From Tsukamurella ocularis (GTDB taxonomy: Bacteria > Actinomycetota > Actinomycetes > Mycobacteriales > Mycobacteriaceae), in NCBI RefSeq assembly GCF_024807615.1, contig NZ_JANUCJ010000004.1:433681-497680 (forward strand): 64,000 nucleotides of DNA, written 5' to 3'. Position numbers and translations under genes: made by a program. Below, piece after piece: positions 55,161-63,366 of the stretch; the stretch's first letter is position 1; each line of letters opens with the position of its first letter. The notes beneath the pieces were generated by a model. It made no database searches. It was not told the DNA's origin and saw only the letters and a list, made by a program, of their open reading frames with translations.

Positions 55161-57038
55161 ATGGCCAGGAGAAACTGGTCCTTCCGCATCACGATCGCCG
55201 CGCTCGTCGCGGCCCTGACCGCGACCTGCCTGGCCGCGACGGCGAGCGCCGACACGACCGTCGGCCCCTCGGGCATGACCGTGACCCCGTCCGGCGCCGG
55301 CGGCCAGGTCTCCGACTGGCGCGCCGGCACCGTCATGAAGCTCTGGAGCAACGGCGGCGTCTCGATCCCTGTCGTCACGGCGAACGCCGGCGGGAAGCTG
55401 GAGGTCCGCGCTCGCGGCGAGATCTGTCGCGGGGCGCCCGTGATGACGGTCAAGCGCGCAGGCGTCACCCTCGCCACGCTCACCCTCGCGTCGGGGTGGA
55501 ACACCTACTCCGTCGGGCTCGGTGCGCAGACGGGCTCAAGTCCCGCGACCCTGGAATTCACCAACGACTACCGGTGGTGGTTCTGCGATCGGAACCTGTA
55601 CATCGCGAGTGTGGCGGTTCGCGACGGTGCTGTGACCCCGACGCCCACGCCCACCCCGACTCCGACGACCACGGTGCCCACGACCACGGTGCCGACCACG
55701 ACGGTCCCGACGACGACCGTGCCCACGACGACAGTCCCGACCACCACAGTGCCCACGACGACGACCACGACGGTCCCGCCGACCGGCTGCCCGGTCAACC
55801 AGTTCCAGGCCCGGTACTTCAACAACCCCTCGGCGACCGGGAACCCGGTCGCGGTGCAGTGCGAGAACGCCCCCGGCGGTTCCTTCACCGGCCCGCCGCT
55901 CGCCGGCGTCAACGCCGACAACTTCTCGGTCGACTACAACGGCGTCCTCACCTTCCCTGAGACCGCCACCTACATCGTGTCGGCGACGCTCGGCAACGTC
56001 GGCGCACGCGTCTGGCTCGATGACGCACTCGTCATCGACAGGGCGGCCCCCCAATGGGGCACGACCAACATCCCGCGCACGGTGTCCGCGGGACAGCACC
56101 GAGTGCGCGCGACCTACCTCAACACCGCGGGGATCGCACACTTCGGCACCTCGTTCTCCCGGGCGACTCCGAGCGCACCGTCGAACAACGGAAACTACTT
56201 CGCCGCCGATTCCTTCTGGAACCAGCCCGTGCCGCCCAACGCCGCCGTCGACCCGCGGAGCCCCAGGTGGGTCGCCGCGGTGAACGCGAGCAGCAATGGC
56301 ATCTCGATGAACAGCCGGGACTGGACGACCACGGTCTACAACGCGCCGCCCGGGACGCCGACCACCGACATCCTGGTGGCCAACACCAATCGCCGGCTTT
56401 CGATCCCGTTCCTGTCGACGTACCGAGCTACCCAGGACAGCGACGCGCACCTCGCGGTCATCGACGACGCCACCGGTTGCCTCTACGAGTTCCAGGCCTT
56501 CAATCAATGGAGCCGGACCGCGAACGCGGCCGCGAGCTACCGCGTGTACACCGGATCCGGGGGGCACACTGCGGGGCCGAGTCACTCGGGCGGAGATCTG
56601 TCCTATCTCGCCGGGATGATCACGCCGCAGGACGTGCAGGCGGGCGTGATCGACCACGCACTGCGGTACGCGATGCCGGGCAACTCGCCCAACTACGTGT
56701 ACCCGGGCACGCGGTCTGATGGCTCGGCGATGGACGGCGTACCGCAGGGGACGCGCCTCCAGCTCGACCCCAGCCTTGATCTCACCGCGTTCGGGCTGTC
56801 GCCCTTCCAGCTCATGGTCGCCCGCGCCCTGCAGGTATACGGCGGCTTCAACGCCGACCATGGTGACGTCTTCGCCTTGTACGCGCGCAGCACCTACGAC
56901 GGCACGACGTACGCCCAGCCGCCTCAGGGATTGCCGGATGCGCTGATCCAGCACTTCCGGTTCCTCACGCCCACGATGTCGTCGACGGACGTCTACCTCG
57001 ACCGCGCCGATGATCCGGGCTGCAACCAGCAGCGGTGA
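55161..57038 (+). CDS. secreted multidomain protein: CBM-like, Thr/Pro linker, PA14-like, C-terminal domain
   Basis: 625 aa. Signal peptide (cleavage near TASA-DT, about residue 30). Residues 35-155 resemble a calcium-dependent xylan-binding module (CBM60-like) with two Cys. A linker of TTTVP repeats spans about 165-215, then a PA14-like domain (FQARYFNNPS...VWLDDALVIDR, about 220-330). The last 270 residues (FWNQPVPPNAAVD onward) I do not recognise. GAGGAG precedes the ATG. Probably a cell-surface or exported carbohydrate-binding protein. Confidence 0.7.
   Translation: MARRNWSFRITIAALVAALTATCLAATASADTTVGPSGMTVTPSGAGGQVSDWRAGTVMKLWSNGGVSIPVVTANAGGKLEVRARGEICRGAPVMTVKRAGVTLATLTLASGWNTYSVGLGAQTGSSPATLEFTNDYRWWFCDRNLYIASVAVRDGAVTPTPTPTPTPTTTVPTTTVPTTTVPTTTVPTTTVPTTTVPTTTTTTVPPTGCPVNQFQARYFNNPSATGNPVAVQCENAPGGSFTGPPLAGVNADNFSVDYNGVLTFPETATYIVSATLGNVGARVWLDDALVIDRAAPQWGTTNIPRTVSAGQHRVRATYLNTAGIAHFGTSFSRATPSAPSNNGNYFAADSFWNQPVPPNAAVDPRSPRWVAAVNASSNGISMNSRDWTTTVYNAPPGTPTTDILVANTNRRLSIPFLSTYRATQDSDAHLAVIDDATGCLYEFQAFNQWSRTANAAASYRVYTGSGGHTAGPSHSGGDLSYLAGMITPQDVQAGVIDHALRYAMPGNSPNYVYPGTRSDGSAMDGVPQGTRLQLDPSLDLTAFGLSPFQLMVARALQVYGGFNADHGDVFALYARSTYDGTTYAQPPQGLPDALIQHFRFLTPTMSSTDVYLDRADDPGCNQQR
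55650..55775. repeat. degenerate 15-bp repeats coding PTTTV
   Basis: Tandem ACSACSGTSCCS-type units encode about eight copies of TTTVP in the secreted protein's linker. The third codon positions vary, so it is an old or selected repeat and unlike a CRISPR. Confidence 0.8.
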
Positions 57039-57129
57039 GTCCAGCGCGTCGTGCGCCGATTCCTCCCGCCGCGAGAGAATGCGGCCTACCGTGTGGCTCA
57101 GGTCACTCGAATCGAACGAGGGGGTCGGA

Positions 57130-57315
57130 GTGCTCGATCACTACGACGTGCGCAGCGGTGAGTTCAACCTGGGGATCCGTCCGCCCGCGGGCCGGCGGGC
57201 CGCGCGGGGGCTGTGGCGCGTCATCAAGACGGTGCTCAACTCGGCTGCGGAACTGGACGTCTACGTGTGCGCGGCGCGGTATGGCGCGCAGGGTGGACGC
57301 TGGGCACCGTCGTAG
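57130..57315 (+). CDS. small hypothetical protein (61 aa)
   Basis: A 61-aa ORF with GAGGGGG before the GTG. It begins MLDHYDVRSGEFNLGIRP and has a helical basic middle and an AELDVYVCAARYG segment. No family recognised. Composition is protein-like, but the start and reality are uncertain. It lies between the secreted protein and the cyclase. Confidence 0.4.
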   Translation: MLDHYDVRSGEFNLGIRPPAGRRAARGLWRVIKTVLNSAAELDVYVCAARYGAQGGRWAPS

Positions 57316-57332
57316 CTGCGGGCGTACCCGGA

Positions 57333-57338
57333 TAGTCT
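57333..57338 (+). promoter_or_regulatory. -10 element for leaderless cyclase gene
   Basis: TAGTCT lies seven bases before the ATG at 57346. Confidence 0.5.
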
Positions 57339-57345
57339 CGGTCGC

Positions 57346-58173
57346 ATGGCCGACGAAGCACGCCAGCTGCCCGACGACGACGGTGCCGATGGCGCGCCCC
57401 GCAAGGGGAGGAAGCTACTGGCCAGGGGTGCGGAGGCCGCCCATCGGGCGAACCGCAGTGCGGCGATGACCGGCCTCGTGCGCGCGGCGCGGGAGAACCT
57501 GCCCGGCGGGCCCAAGAAAGACCTGTTTCAGCCCGACGCGGAGTCGACCGAGCGACTCGCGAGACTGGTCGACCGCATCGTCGGCGACGAGCCGACAGTG
57601 ACGCGTGAGCTCGGAAACCTTGCCACCGCCACATGGCAGGCCGTGATCAGCCGCCGTGACCGCGATTACCTGCCGCCGAAACCCATCACCATCCTTTTCA
57701 CCGATCTCGTGGCGTTCTCGACGTGGGCCCTTGATCGCACGGACGACGAGATCGTGCGGCTGCTGCACGCCGTGAACCGGACCACCCAGGAGATCGTCGG
57801 CAGGCACGGCGGCGTCGTGGTCAAAACCATGGGCGACGGTGCCCTCGTCGCCTTCGACGGCGTCACAGCGATCGAGGCGGCGTACGAGGTGATCGAGGCC
57901 GTCGGGGCGATCGCGGTGGCAGAGGGGTACCGGCCGACATTGCGTGCGGGCCTGCACACCGGCACTCCGCGGCGGGTCAAGGGCGACCTCGTCGGTGTCG
58001 ACGTGAACATCGCAGCGCGGGTCGCGGAGGCGGCGAACGGCGGTGAAGTGCTGGCCTCGGAGACCGTCTTCACCATCGCTGATAGGGCCCGCTACCAGGT
58101 GCGACCGCGCCGATTCAAGGCCAAGGGCGCGCCCCAACAGCTCCACGTCTTCTCTGTGCGCCCGCTGTACTGA
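57346..58173 (+). CDS. class III adenylate/guanylate cyclase
   Basis: A 275-aa soluble cyclase. The catalytic domain (about 112-272) has ITILFTDLVAFSTWA (metal D120), VVVKTMGDGALVAFDG (K160 for purine recognition, metal D164) and LVGVDVNIAARVAEAA (Asp for purine, Asn and Arg for transition state). All catalytic residues seem present, and K160 plus the later Asp favour ATP, hence cAMP. The N-terminal 110 residues are helical with no known sensor domain. No membrane helix. Confidence 0.88.
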   Translation: MADEARQLPDDDGADGAPRKGRKLLARGAEAAHRANRSAAMTGLVRAARENLPGGPKKDLFQPDAESTERLARLVDRIVGDEPTVTRELGNLATATWQAVISRRDRDYLPPKPITILFTDLVAFSTWALDRTDDEIVRLLHAVNRTTQEIVGRHGGVVVKTMGDGALVAFDGVTAIEAAYEVIEAVGAIAVAEGYRPTLRAGLHTGTPRRVKGDLVGVDVNIAARVAEAANGGEVLASETVFTIADRARYQVRPRRFKAKGAPQQLHVFSVRPLY

Positions 58174-58319
58174 ACCTCCGGGATTCCCCTGAACTTCCCG
58201 AAATACCTGGCCCGGGCTGTAACGAACGGTGGCACGGTCCCTATAGAGCGTGTGACTTGAGTCCTACAGTTCAGCGGCGGCCTTCGTGCCCCGTCTCCAT
58301 TTCCAAGGATGGGAACCAG

Positions 58320-59900
58320 ATGAATACGAAGAAGATCGGAGCGGCGTCGTTCGCCGTCGTGGCCGCCGCGGGCCTCCTCGCCGGATGCGGCAAGTCGACC
58401 GAGGGTGACAGCCCCGTCGCTTTCTCGCCCGTCACGGGTGACCAGTTCACCGCGAACCCGGGCGCCTTCCAGACCGACGGCATCGCCGTGCCGCCCAAGG
58501 ACGTCACGATGGTGGGCAACACCGTCGCCGCGCAGGCCGTGGCCAACTCCGGCCTGCCGCAGGGCACGATCACGTCGACGTCGAACAACACCACCGTCTA
58601 CTACCCGCCGGCGCCCTCCATCCCCGGTGTGCGCCCGGCGCCGCAGCCCGCCCCGCCCGCTCCGATGGTGCGCCCGGCGAACTACAGGCCGTGGAACTAC
58701 ACGCCGCAGGAGATCGCGATCTACCAGCAGATCTGCGAGACCGGCTCGTGGAAGCAGACGTCGACCACCCCCGGTGGCAGCGTGAGCACCGAGGTCCAGA
58801 CCCAGACCTGCTACACCCTCTACGGCCGCCAGCTCGGCGTGAAGCCGTGGACCCCGAGCCAGCCGCGTCCGTGGCAGCGCCCGGACTACCCGCAGCCGTG
58901 GTTCTCCGCCGACTTCAAGGTCGACGTGCCGGTCTTCTGGGTCTACCCCCCGAGCTGGTCCAAGCCGAAGCCGCAGCCGATCATCTCGGTGTCGATCAGC
59001 CTCAACCTGGGCAACAACCCGTACCGCCGCGTCAACCCGGCGTACGACCAGCCGTACTACCCGGTGTGGGCCGTCACGCCCGGTCGCGTGATCGCCGTCC
59101 GTGACCAGGCTCGCGTCGTGGCCCCGATCTACACGACCACCACCACCACGACTACGACCACCACCACGACCGCGCCCGTCTTCCCGGGCACGGTTCTGGC
59201 TCCGCTGCCGACCTCGGCGACGGTCGCCCCGGTGACCGCGGTGCCCGGTGCGAAGGTGACCGGCAACGTCAACGTCGACGCGAACGTGACCGTTCCGACC
59301 GCCGCCGCGCTCAAGGGCGCGACGATCCAGGCCGGTACCACCGCCTCGCTGAACGCGGCCGTCGGCACTTCGGTCGAGGCGACCGTCGCGAAGCCGAGCG
59401 CCGACAACGGCAACCGCGTCGCGGTTGACGGCAACGCCGGTGCGACCGTCACGGGCGGCGCCGGTGCAGGTGCGACGGTCACCGGCGGTGCCGGTGCCGG
59501 TGCGGGCAACGGCACCGTCACGGGTGGTGCGGGTGCCGGTGCGGGTGCCACGGTGCCCGGCGGTGCCGGTGCGACGGTGTCGGGTGGTGCGGGTGCGACC
59601 GTGACCGGCGGTGCCGGTGCGGCCACGACGACCACCACCAAGCCGGCCGAGCGCCCGGCGACCCCGACGCAGACGCAGACCCAGGAGCCGACGCAGACGC
59701 AGACGCAGACCCAGGAGCCGACGCAGACGCCGACGCAGGCTCAGCCGACGACCACCACCCCGGCCGCGACCCCGCAGGCCGCGACCCGGACGCAGACGAC
59801 CCAGAAGCCCGCCGTGAGCGCCGGTGTCACCGCCGGTGCCGAGGCGACCGCGTGCACCCCGGCTCAGGTCAAGGCCGGCACCTGCACCGCCGGTAACTGA
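58320..59900 (+). CDS. large low-complexity lipoprotein
   Basis: 526 aa. Lipoprotein signal with LLAGC (about residues 19-23). A middle domain with Pro/Trp/Tyr-rich segments and two Cys (QQICETGSW, TQTCYTLYG), then a run of 13 Thr, a spacer, imperfect Gly-Ala-Thr-Val repeats (GGAGATV type, about 390-460), QTQEPTQT repeats and a final ACTPAQVKAGTC. AAGGATGGGA precedes the ATG. Probably a cell-wall-spanning surface lipoprotein. No enzyme domain seen. Confidence 0.7.
   Translation: MNTKKIGAASFAVVAAAGLLAGCGKSTEGDSPVAFSPVTGDQFTANPGAFQTDGIAVPPKDVTMVGNTVAAQAVANSGLPQGTITSTSNNTTVYYPPAPSIPGVRPAPQPAPPAPMVRPANYRPWNYTPQEIAIYQQICETGSWKQTSTTPGGSVSTEVQTQTCYTLYGRQLGVKPWTPSQPRPWQRPDYPQPWFSADFKVDVPVFWVYPPSWSKPKPQPIISVSISLNLGNNPYRRVNPAYDQPYYPVWAVTPGRVIAVRDQARVVAPIYTTTTTTTTTTTTTAPVFPGTVLAPLPTSATVAPVTAVPGAKVTGNVNVDANVTVPTAAALKGATIQAGTTASLNAAVGTSVEATVAKPSADNGNRVAVDGNAGATVTGGAGAGATVTGGAGAGAGNGTVTGGAGAGAGATVPGGAGATVSGGAGATVTGGAGAATTTTTKPAERPATPTQTQTQEPTQTQTQTQEPTQTPTQAQPTTTTPAATPQAATRTQTTQKPAVSAGVTAGAEATACTPAQVKAGTCTAGN
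59438..59730. repeat. coding low-complexity repeats in the lipoprotein
   Basis: Imperfect GGTGCGACSGTSACSGGCGG units (GGAGATVTG) followed by CAGACGCAG units (QTQ). Prone to slippage; copy number may differ between strains. Confidence 0.75.
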
Positions 59901-59911
59901 TCGTCGACGCC

Positions 59912-59962
59912 CTCGGGGAGACCTCCGGCAGGCCCTCTGACCTGCCGATTGGTCTCCCCGAG
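59912..59962 (+). terminator. strong terminator after the lipoprotein gene
   Basis: A perfect 12-bp outer stem (CTCGGGGAGACC with GGTCTCCCCGAG) and an inner 7-bp stem (CGGCAGG/CCTGCCG) form one long hairpin 12 bases after the stop. No U-tract. Confidence 0.8.
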
Positions 59963-59973
59963 CGCGTATGCGC

Positions 59974-59979
59974 TAAAGT
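59974..59979 (+). promoter_or_regulatory. -10 candidate for tRNA-Asn
   Basis: TAAAGT lies 21 bases before the mature tRNA 5' end. Confidence 0.45.
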
Positions 59980-60000
59980 CTCTTCTCGGTCAAAGTTCAA

Positions 60001-60073
60001 TCCCCCATAGCTCAATTGGCAGAGCATTCGACTGTTAATCGAAGGGTTACTGGTTCGAGTCCAGTTGGGGGAG
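60001..60073 (+). tRNA. tRNA-Asn (GTT)
   Basis: 73 nt without encoded CCA. Acceptor TCCCCCA/TGGGGGA, D-arm AGCTCAATTGGCAGAGC, anticodon arm TTCGACTGTTAATCGAA with GTT, and T-arm CTGGTTCGAGTCCAG. It marks the left edge of the second accessory segment. Confidence 0.95.
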
Positions 60074-60081
60074 CAAAGAAG

Positions 60082-60104
60082 CCCGCAGGTCACTGCGGGT
60101 TTTT
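60082..60104 (+). terminator. rho-independent terminator of tRNA-Asn
   Basis: CCCGCAG-GTCA-CTGCGGG followed by five T. The only classical U-tract terminator I see in the window. Confidence 0.9.
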
Positions 60105-60205
60105 CTGTATCTGGAATCGCTCGGGACCTTAGTGGGACCGCCGCGATGCAGTTGAAGGCCCAGGGACGCACGTGAGTCTGTTGGGGTAGGGGAGGGGTCC
60201 TCGAC

Positions 60206-60916
60206 GTGGTTGCACAGCTCATCGGCGCCATCTTTGTCGCGGCGCTTCTGCTGTCTATAGCGCTCGAGGTTCGACGCCTCAGCCATGAGCCCCCGGCCCC
60301 GGTGACTACCCGCTGGGTGGTGCAGGAGTGCGCGCGCGCAGCTTCGTCCCTGGCTCTGGTTTGCATCGTGGTCGGCGCACTGGCTGCGGACGAACTCCAG
60401 ATTCCTCGTTGGTGGGTCTCGGTCCCAGCGTTGGGCGTGATCACCGTGGCAACGGCTGTCGACTGGGGGCTGCAGAAGCCTCTTCATGTTAGTCGCCTAC
60501 TCGTGATGTTCAGCATGACCTTCGTCCTAGGTGCCACGATCGCAGCGGTGACGGCGAAGGAAGGGGTCCGGTCGTTCGACTCCGCAATCGGATGGGTGTG
60601 CTTTGCAGTCGGGCTCCTGATCTGGCGCGAGATGTGGAATCGGTACCTAATGCCTACCGTCACTCGCCTGAAGGACGCGGACGGTCCTCGCGAGTTCTAC
60701 GCGGTCGGCGAAGGTGCCGCGTCGGTCGCGGACCTCGCGCCCACCTTCGGACGACAGGCCGTTGGTCCGTTTGAGACCCGTTCGGACGCTGAGAAGTGGA
60801 TCAAGCGCCAGCGAGGCGGCTCCTGGTCAATCGCTGGGACGGAGCAGGAGGTCTTCACTCCCGGGCGAGGGCGCGGCGCGCGGTGGACTCGCTGCATCCG
60901 AGGGACTCAGCGATGA
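60206..60916 (+). CDS. hypothetical four-helix membrane protein
   Basis: 236 aa with GGGGAGGGG nine bases before the GTG. Hydrophobic helices at about residues 5-20, 45-62, 72-85 and 95-150 are followed by a soluble tail with FETRSDAEKWIKRQRGGSW. The last 20 codons overlap the 3' end of the convergent recombinase gene and look like its antisense, so the original C-terminus may have been replaced. Family not recognised. Confidence 0.55.
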   Translation: MVAQLIGAIFVAALLLSIALEVRRLSHEPPAPVTTRWVVQECARAASSLALVCIVVGALAADELQIPRWWVSVPALGVITVATAVDWGLQKPLHVSRLLVMFSMTFVLGATIAAVTAKEGVRSFDSAIGWVCFAVGLLIWREMWNRYLMPTVTRLKDADGPREFYAVGEGAASVADLAPTFGRQAVGPFETRSDAEKWIKRQRGGSWSIAGTEQEVFTPGRGRGARWTRCIRGTQR

Positions 60917-61424
60917 CCTTGTAGGGCTCCCCACCGGCGTGCAGAAGGCGACCGTGGCGAATCTGTTCGGGGGAGAGGCGCGGAGGGCGTCCAAGGCGCT
61001 GCCCACGCGCACGTGCGGCCTCCAGGCCGTCCCGGGTGCGCTCAGCGAGCTGTTCACGCTCCATGGTCGTCAGAGCCGCGAACACCGTGTAGGTGAACCG
61101 TCCCATCGGTGTACCGGTGTCGATGGCCTCGTTGAGTGACACGAGGTCCACGCCGCTCCGGCTGAACCCGTCGGCCAACTCAAGAAGGTGGGCAGTCCCA
61201 CGGGACAGCCGAGACAGGCTGTAGACCACCACCGTGTCGCCCTGCCTGAGATCTGTCAGCATGGCGTTGAGTCGGGGCCGGGAGACCATAGCACCGCTGA
61301 CACCGTGGTCCACGTAGACCGAGTCAACCCCGGCGGCATCGAGTGCGCGAAGCTGCAAGCTCTCGTCCTGCTTGTCGGTGGATACGCGGGCGTAGCCAAT
61401 CCGTCGGCGAGTCTGTTCGTTCAT
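60855..61424 (-). CDS. small serine recombinase (resolvase/invertase type)
   Basis: 189 aa. The catalytic Ser is in IGYARVSTDKQ (about residue 16). VVVYSLSRLSRGTAHLLELA, GRFTYTVFAALTTMEREQLAERTRDGL and GQRLGRPPRLS match Tn3-resolvase/Hin proteins, and the C-terminal helix-turn-helix is GEPYKVIAESLGCSESTARRAL. It is full length and probably active on the half-site cluster just upstream. No transposase is adjacent. Confidence 0.9.
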   Translation of the reverse strand: MNEQTRRRIGYARVSTDKQDESLQLRALDAAGVDSVYVDHGVSGAMVSRPRLNAMLTDLRQGDTVVVYSLSRLSRGTAHLLELADGFSRSGVDLVSLNEAIDTGTPMGRFTYTVFAALTTMEREQLAERTRDGLEAARARGQRLGRPPRLSPEQIRHGRLLHAGGEPYKVIAESLGCSESTARRALARE

Positions 61425-61434
61425 GGTTCAACGG

Positions 61435-61565
61435 TGTCACAAACCTCCGACTCGGTGTTATGACACGCGTTCGCGCTCAAGATTTTTGACACGGTTTATG
61501 ACAGTCCGCCACCTGGGAGTCCAGGTCCTCGACGGTCTCTGTCAAAACGGTCGTTTTTGACAGAG
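61435..61565. promoter_or_regulatory. res-like cluster of TGTCA/TGACA half-sites
   Basis: Directly upstream of the recombinase: TGTCAC...GTTATGACA (61435-61465, 31 bp), TTGACACGGTTTATGACA (about 61485-61502) and the perfect 11-bp inverted repeat CTCTGTCAAAA-N7-TTTTGACAGAG (61537-61565). The number, spacing and shared half-site suit a three-subsite res or inversion site that also overlaps the promoter. Confidence 0.6.
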
Positions 61566-61845
61566 GACTCCGGCGAGGGGGTGGAACGAAACTTGACCTT
61601 GATGTGTTAGACTGTTTGGGTCACCCATTGGCAGACGGTCTAACTTATGAAACTGTTCGCCCTTCGGCCCCGAGGGATTTCGTCTCCGCCCGCCCCTCGC
61701 TTGGCACCTCTCCAAACCCTGAACGGTCCTCGCGAGTGTCTGGCCGCAGAAGAGATTTCTCCCCGGGTGGAACCCGCCGGACGGGCACACTCCTGCTTAT
61801 GGATTTCACCGACCCCGTGCCCCGGGGCTGAGTTAGAGTTGCTGG
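61566..61845. other. non-coding stretch with an operator-like inverted repeat
   Basis: 280 bases before the HNH-like gene. GTTAGACTGT (61606-61615) and ACGGTCTAAC (61635-61644) pair at 9 of 10 positions, a plausible repressor site. A 68-codon ORF starts at 61647 but has no ribosome site and biased composition, so I do not call it. TAGAGT at 61834-61839 serves the next gene. Confidence 0.4.
61834..61839 (+). promoter_or_regulatory. -10 element for leaderless HNH-like gene
   Basis: TAGAGT lies six bases before the ATG at 61846. Confidence 0.45.
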
Positions 61846-62679
61846 ATGACTGAGCGTAGCGGCACCTGCCTATTTTGCGGCAGCAATGAGCCACTCACGA
61901 AGGAGCATATTTTTCGGCGTTCATGGAAGCACAAGATCAACATTCTTCCTGTGGTGGAAGGGCGTCGCGAATTCGTGCGATTCGATGGCGTGAACGAACT
62001 AGTGAAGATGCGGGATGAGGACCTCTTCTCCGTTATCGCTAAGTGTGTTTGCGCGTCCTGTAACAACACGTGGATGAACGATCTTGATTCTGAAGTCGAG
62101 CCCTGGCTGCTAGCCCCCTACTCCGCTAAATGCAGCTCTGTATCTTTTCGGAGGTGGGCGCTGAAGGTTGCATTGCTTCGCACGTACGTCGATCACCCCG
62201 AAGCTATTGAACCCAATGACGGAATCAGGTTGTTTAACGGCGAGGACCTACCTGAATGGCGTGTGTTCGTAGGTCACACAGGAGCTCCGGAGCACCGACA
62301 CGCCTTCAGCGGAGTGGGGCCAACACTTAAGAGTGAGTTTGAGAGCAGGCCTGGCCGACTGTACGGAATCACGCAGGTCTTGTGGACGCTCGGTAACTCT
62401 ACAGTCATTGCGACTCGGGTCCACGGTGATGATGAAATGGCGCTCAGTATCTCAAAAGATTGGCTGCAAAAATTCCTTCGGTTCAATCGACTATCAGGCG
62501 CGCTTGTGAGGCCCCTCGCAGGAGCAACGGTCCCAGATATTGCGACATTGCCACTACTGGAGGAGGATGACTTGTATCGCCTGGGTTGGTTCTTCACCCC
62601 GAATCCGCTGTCACCAATCGCAGCGGACGTAGCGGCCGACAATGAAATGATTGTCCGCGCCAATTCACGTGCCCTGTGA
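61846..62679 (+). CDS. HNH-endonuclease-like zinc protein
   Basis: 277 aa. The N-terminal module has CLFCGSNEPLTKEHIFRRSW (residues 8-27) and CVCASCNNTWMNDLD (about 67-81): two CxxC pairs around an EH, and CN-x-W as in HNH-type domains. The remaining 190 residues have no motif I know. GC is below the chromosomal level. It may be a stand-alone nuclease or a defence gene; the role is not shown. Confidence 0.6.
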   Translation: MTERSGTCLFCGSNEPLTKEHIFRRSWKHKINILPVVEGRREFVRFDGVNELVKMRDEDLFSVIAKCVCASCNNTWMNDLDSEVEPWLLAPYSAKCSSVSFRRWALKVALLRTYVDHPEAIEPNDGIRLFNGEDLPEWRVFVGHTGAPEHRHAFSGVGPTLKSEFESRPGRLYGITQVLWTLGNSTVIATRVHGDDEMALSISKDWLQKFLRFNRLSGALVRPLAGATVPDIATLPLLEEDDLYRLGWFFTPNPLSPIAADVAADNEMIVRANSRAL

Positions 62680-62907
62680 TTGACTCTTCCCGGACCTGGC
62701 TGCCGTGATCACCTCGGTGCCGGTGCCCACAAGGGCAATCAGAAGCGCCACAGGTGGAACCGGATTCGACATGCCTACCGACATGGCAGTGATCGCGTTG
62801 GATCCCGGCGCGAAGATGGCCTCGCCCGTTGGTCGCGGCCAAGTACCAAATCTCCGAGATCCTCCGCCAGGGCGACCTCCGCCACAAGTGCGGCAGCACC
62901 TCCAAAG

Positions 62908-63333
62908 TCAGCCGTAAAGCCACGATCGCATCTCTTCTTCGAGTGCTTCCCAAGAATCCGAGTACTTTGACATGATGTCCTCACTCGATTCACTTTCGAG
63001 CCCCAGTTCCGCACCGAGATCATAGTCTGCAAAGTATATGCAACCGGTACCCCTCTCAATTGCGAGTCCTCCACCGGTTCCGCCGATAACAGGGTAGTAC
63101 GAGGCGGGAATCCACTCCGCAAATCCGGTTTTATGCATAACAAACATCGGTTCAATAAATTTCCCCACAACAGCGTCCGTCCTGGGCAGCCCTTGCGAGG
63201 TAAAGTATCCGTGCCCGTATTCGAGCACGAATCTCCTGTATGCCGCAGGTAGTGCACCAACAACGCCCTCGACGTCAGCAACCTCGGACGCAGTCCACGG
63301 AGTGAGATCACTCTTTTCGTCGTCTATGTTCAT
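62908..63333 (-). CDS. SMI1/KNR4 (SUKH) family immunity protein
   Basis: 141 aa. LPAAYRRFVLEYGHGYFTSQG and IGGTGGGLAIERGTGCIYFADYD are typical SUKH segments, followed by an acidic C-terminus (SDSWEALEEEMRSWLYG). GGGAG lies before ATG 63333; a TTG four codons earlier is less likely. It sits 33 bases after the WHH toxin stop on the same strand, so it is the probable immunity gene. Confidence 0.8.
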   Translation of the reverse strand: MNIDDEKSDLTPWTASEVADVEGVVGALPAAYRRFVLEYGHGYFTSQGLPRTDAVVGKFIEPMFVMHKTGFAEWIPASYYPVIGGTGGGLAIERGTGCIYFADYDLGAELGLESESSEDIMSKYSDSWEALEEEMRSWLYG

Positions 63334-63366
63334 CCGCTCTCCCAAGTATGCGGTCGCATGTTTATA

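Noticed and set aside
55650..55775. CRISPR-like tandem repeats
   Set aside because: Units are 15 bp, in frame, without spacers and encode TTTVP; a coding linker. The same holds for 63857-64000. No CRISPR array is seen.
55536..56954. A 472-codon minus-strand frame opposite the secreted protein
   Set aside because: Low-complexity antisense of the Thr/Pro linker and PA14-like region; no start signal.
61647..61853. 68-codon plus-strand ORF before the HNH-like gene
   Set aside because: No ribosome site, Pro/Arg/Leu-rich without structure, and it overlaps the HNH start and its promoter.
62665..62784. Small minus-strand peptide with a hydrophobic middle between the HNH and SUKH genes
   Set aside because: No ribosome site or -10 hexamer and it overlaps the HNH stop. 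The 228-bp gap may hold fragments of a lost gene, but nothing can be named.
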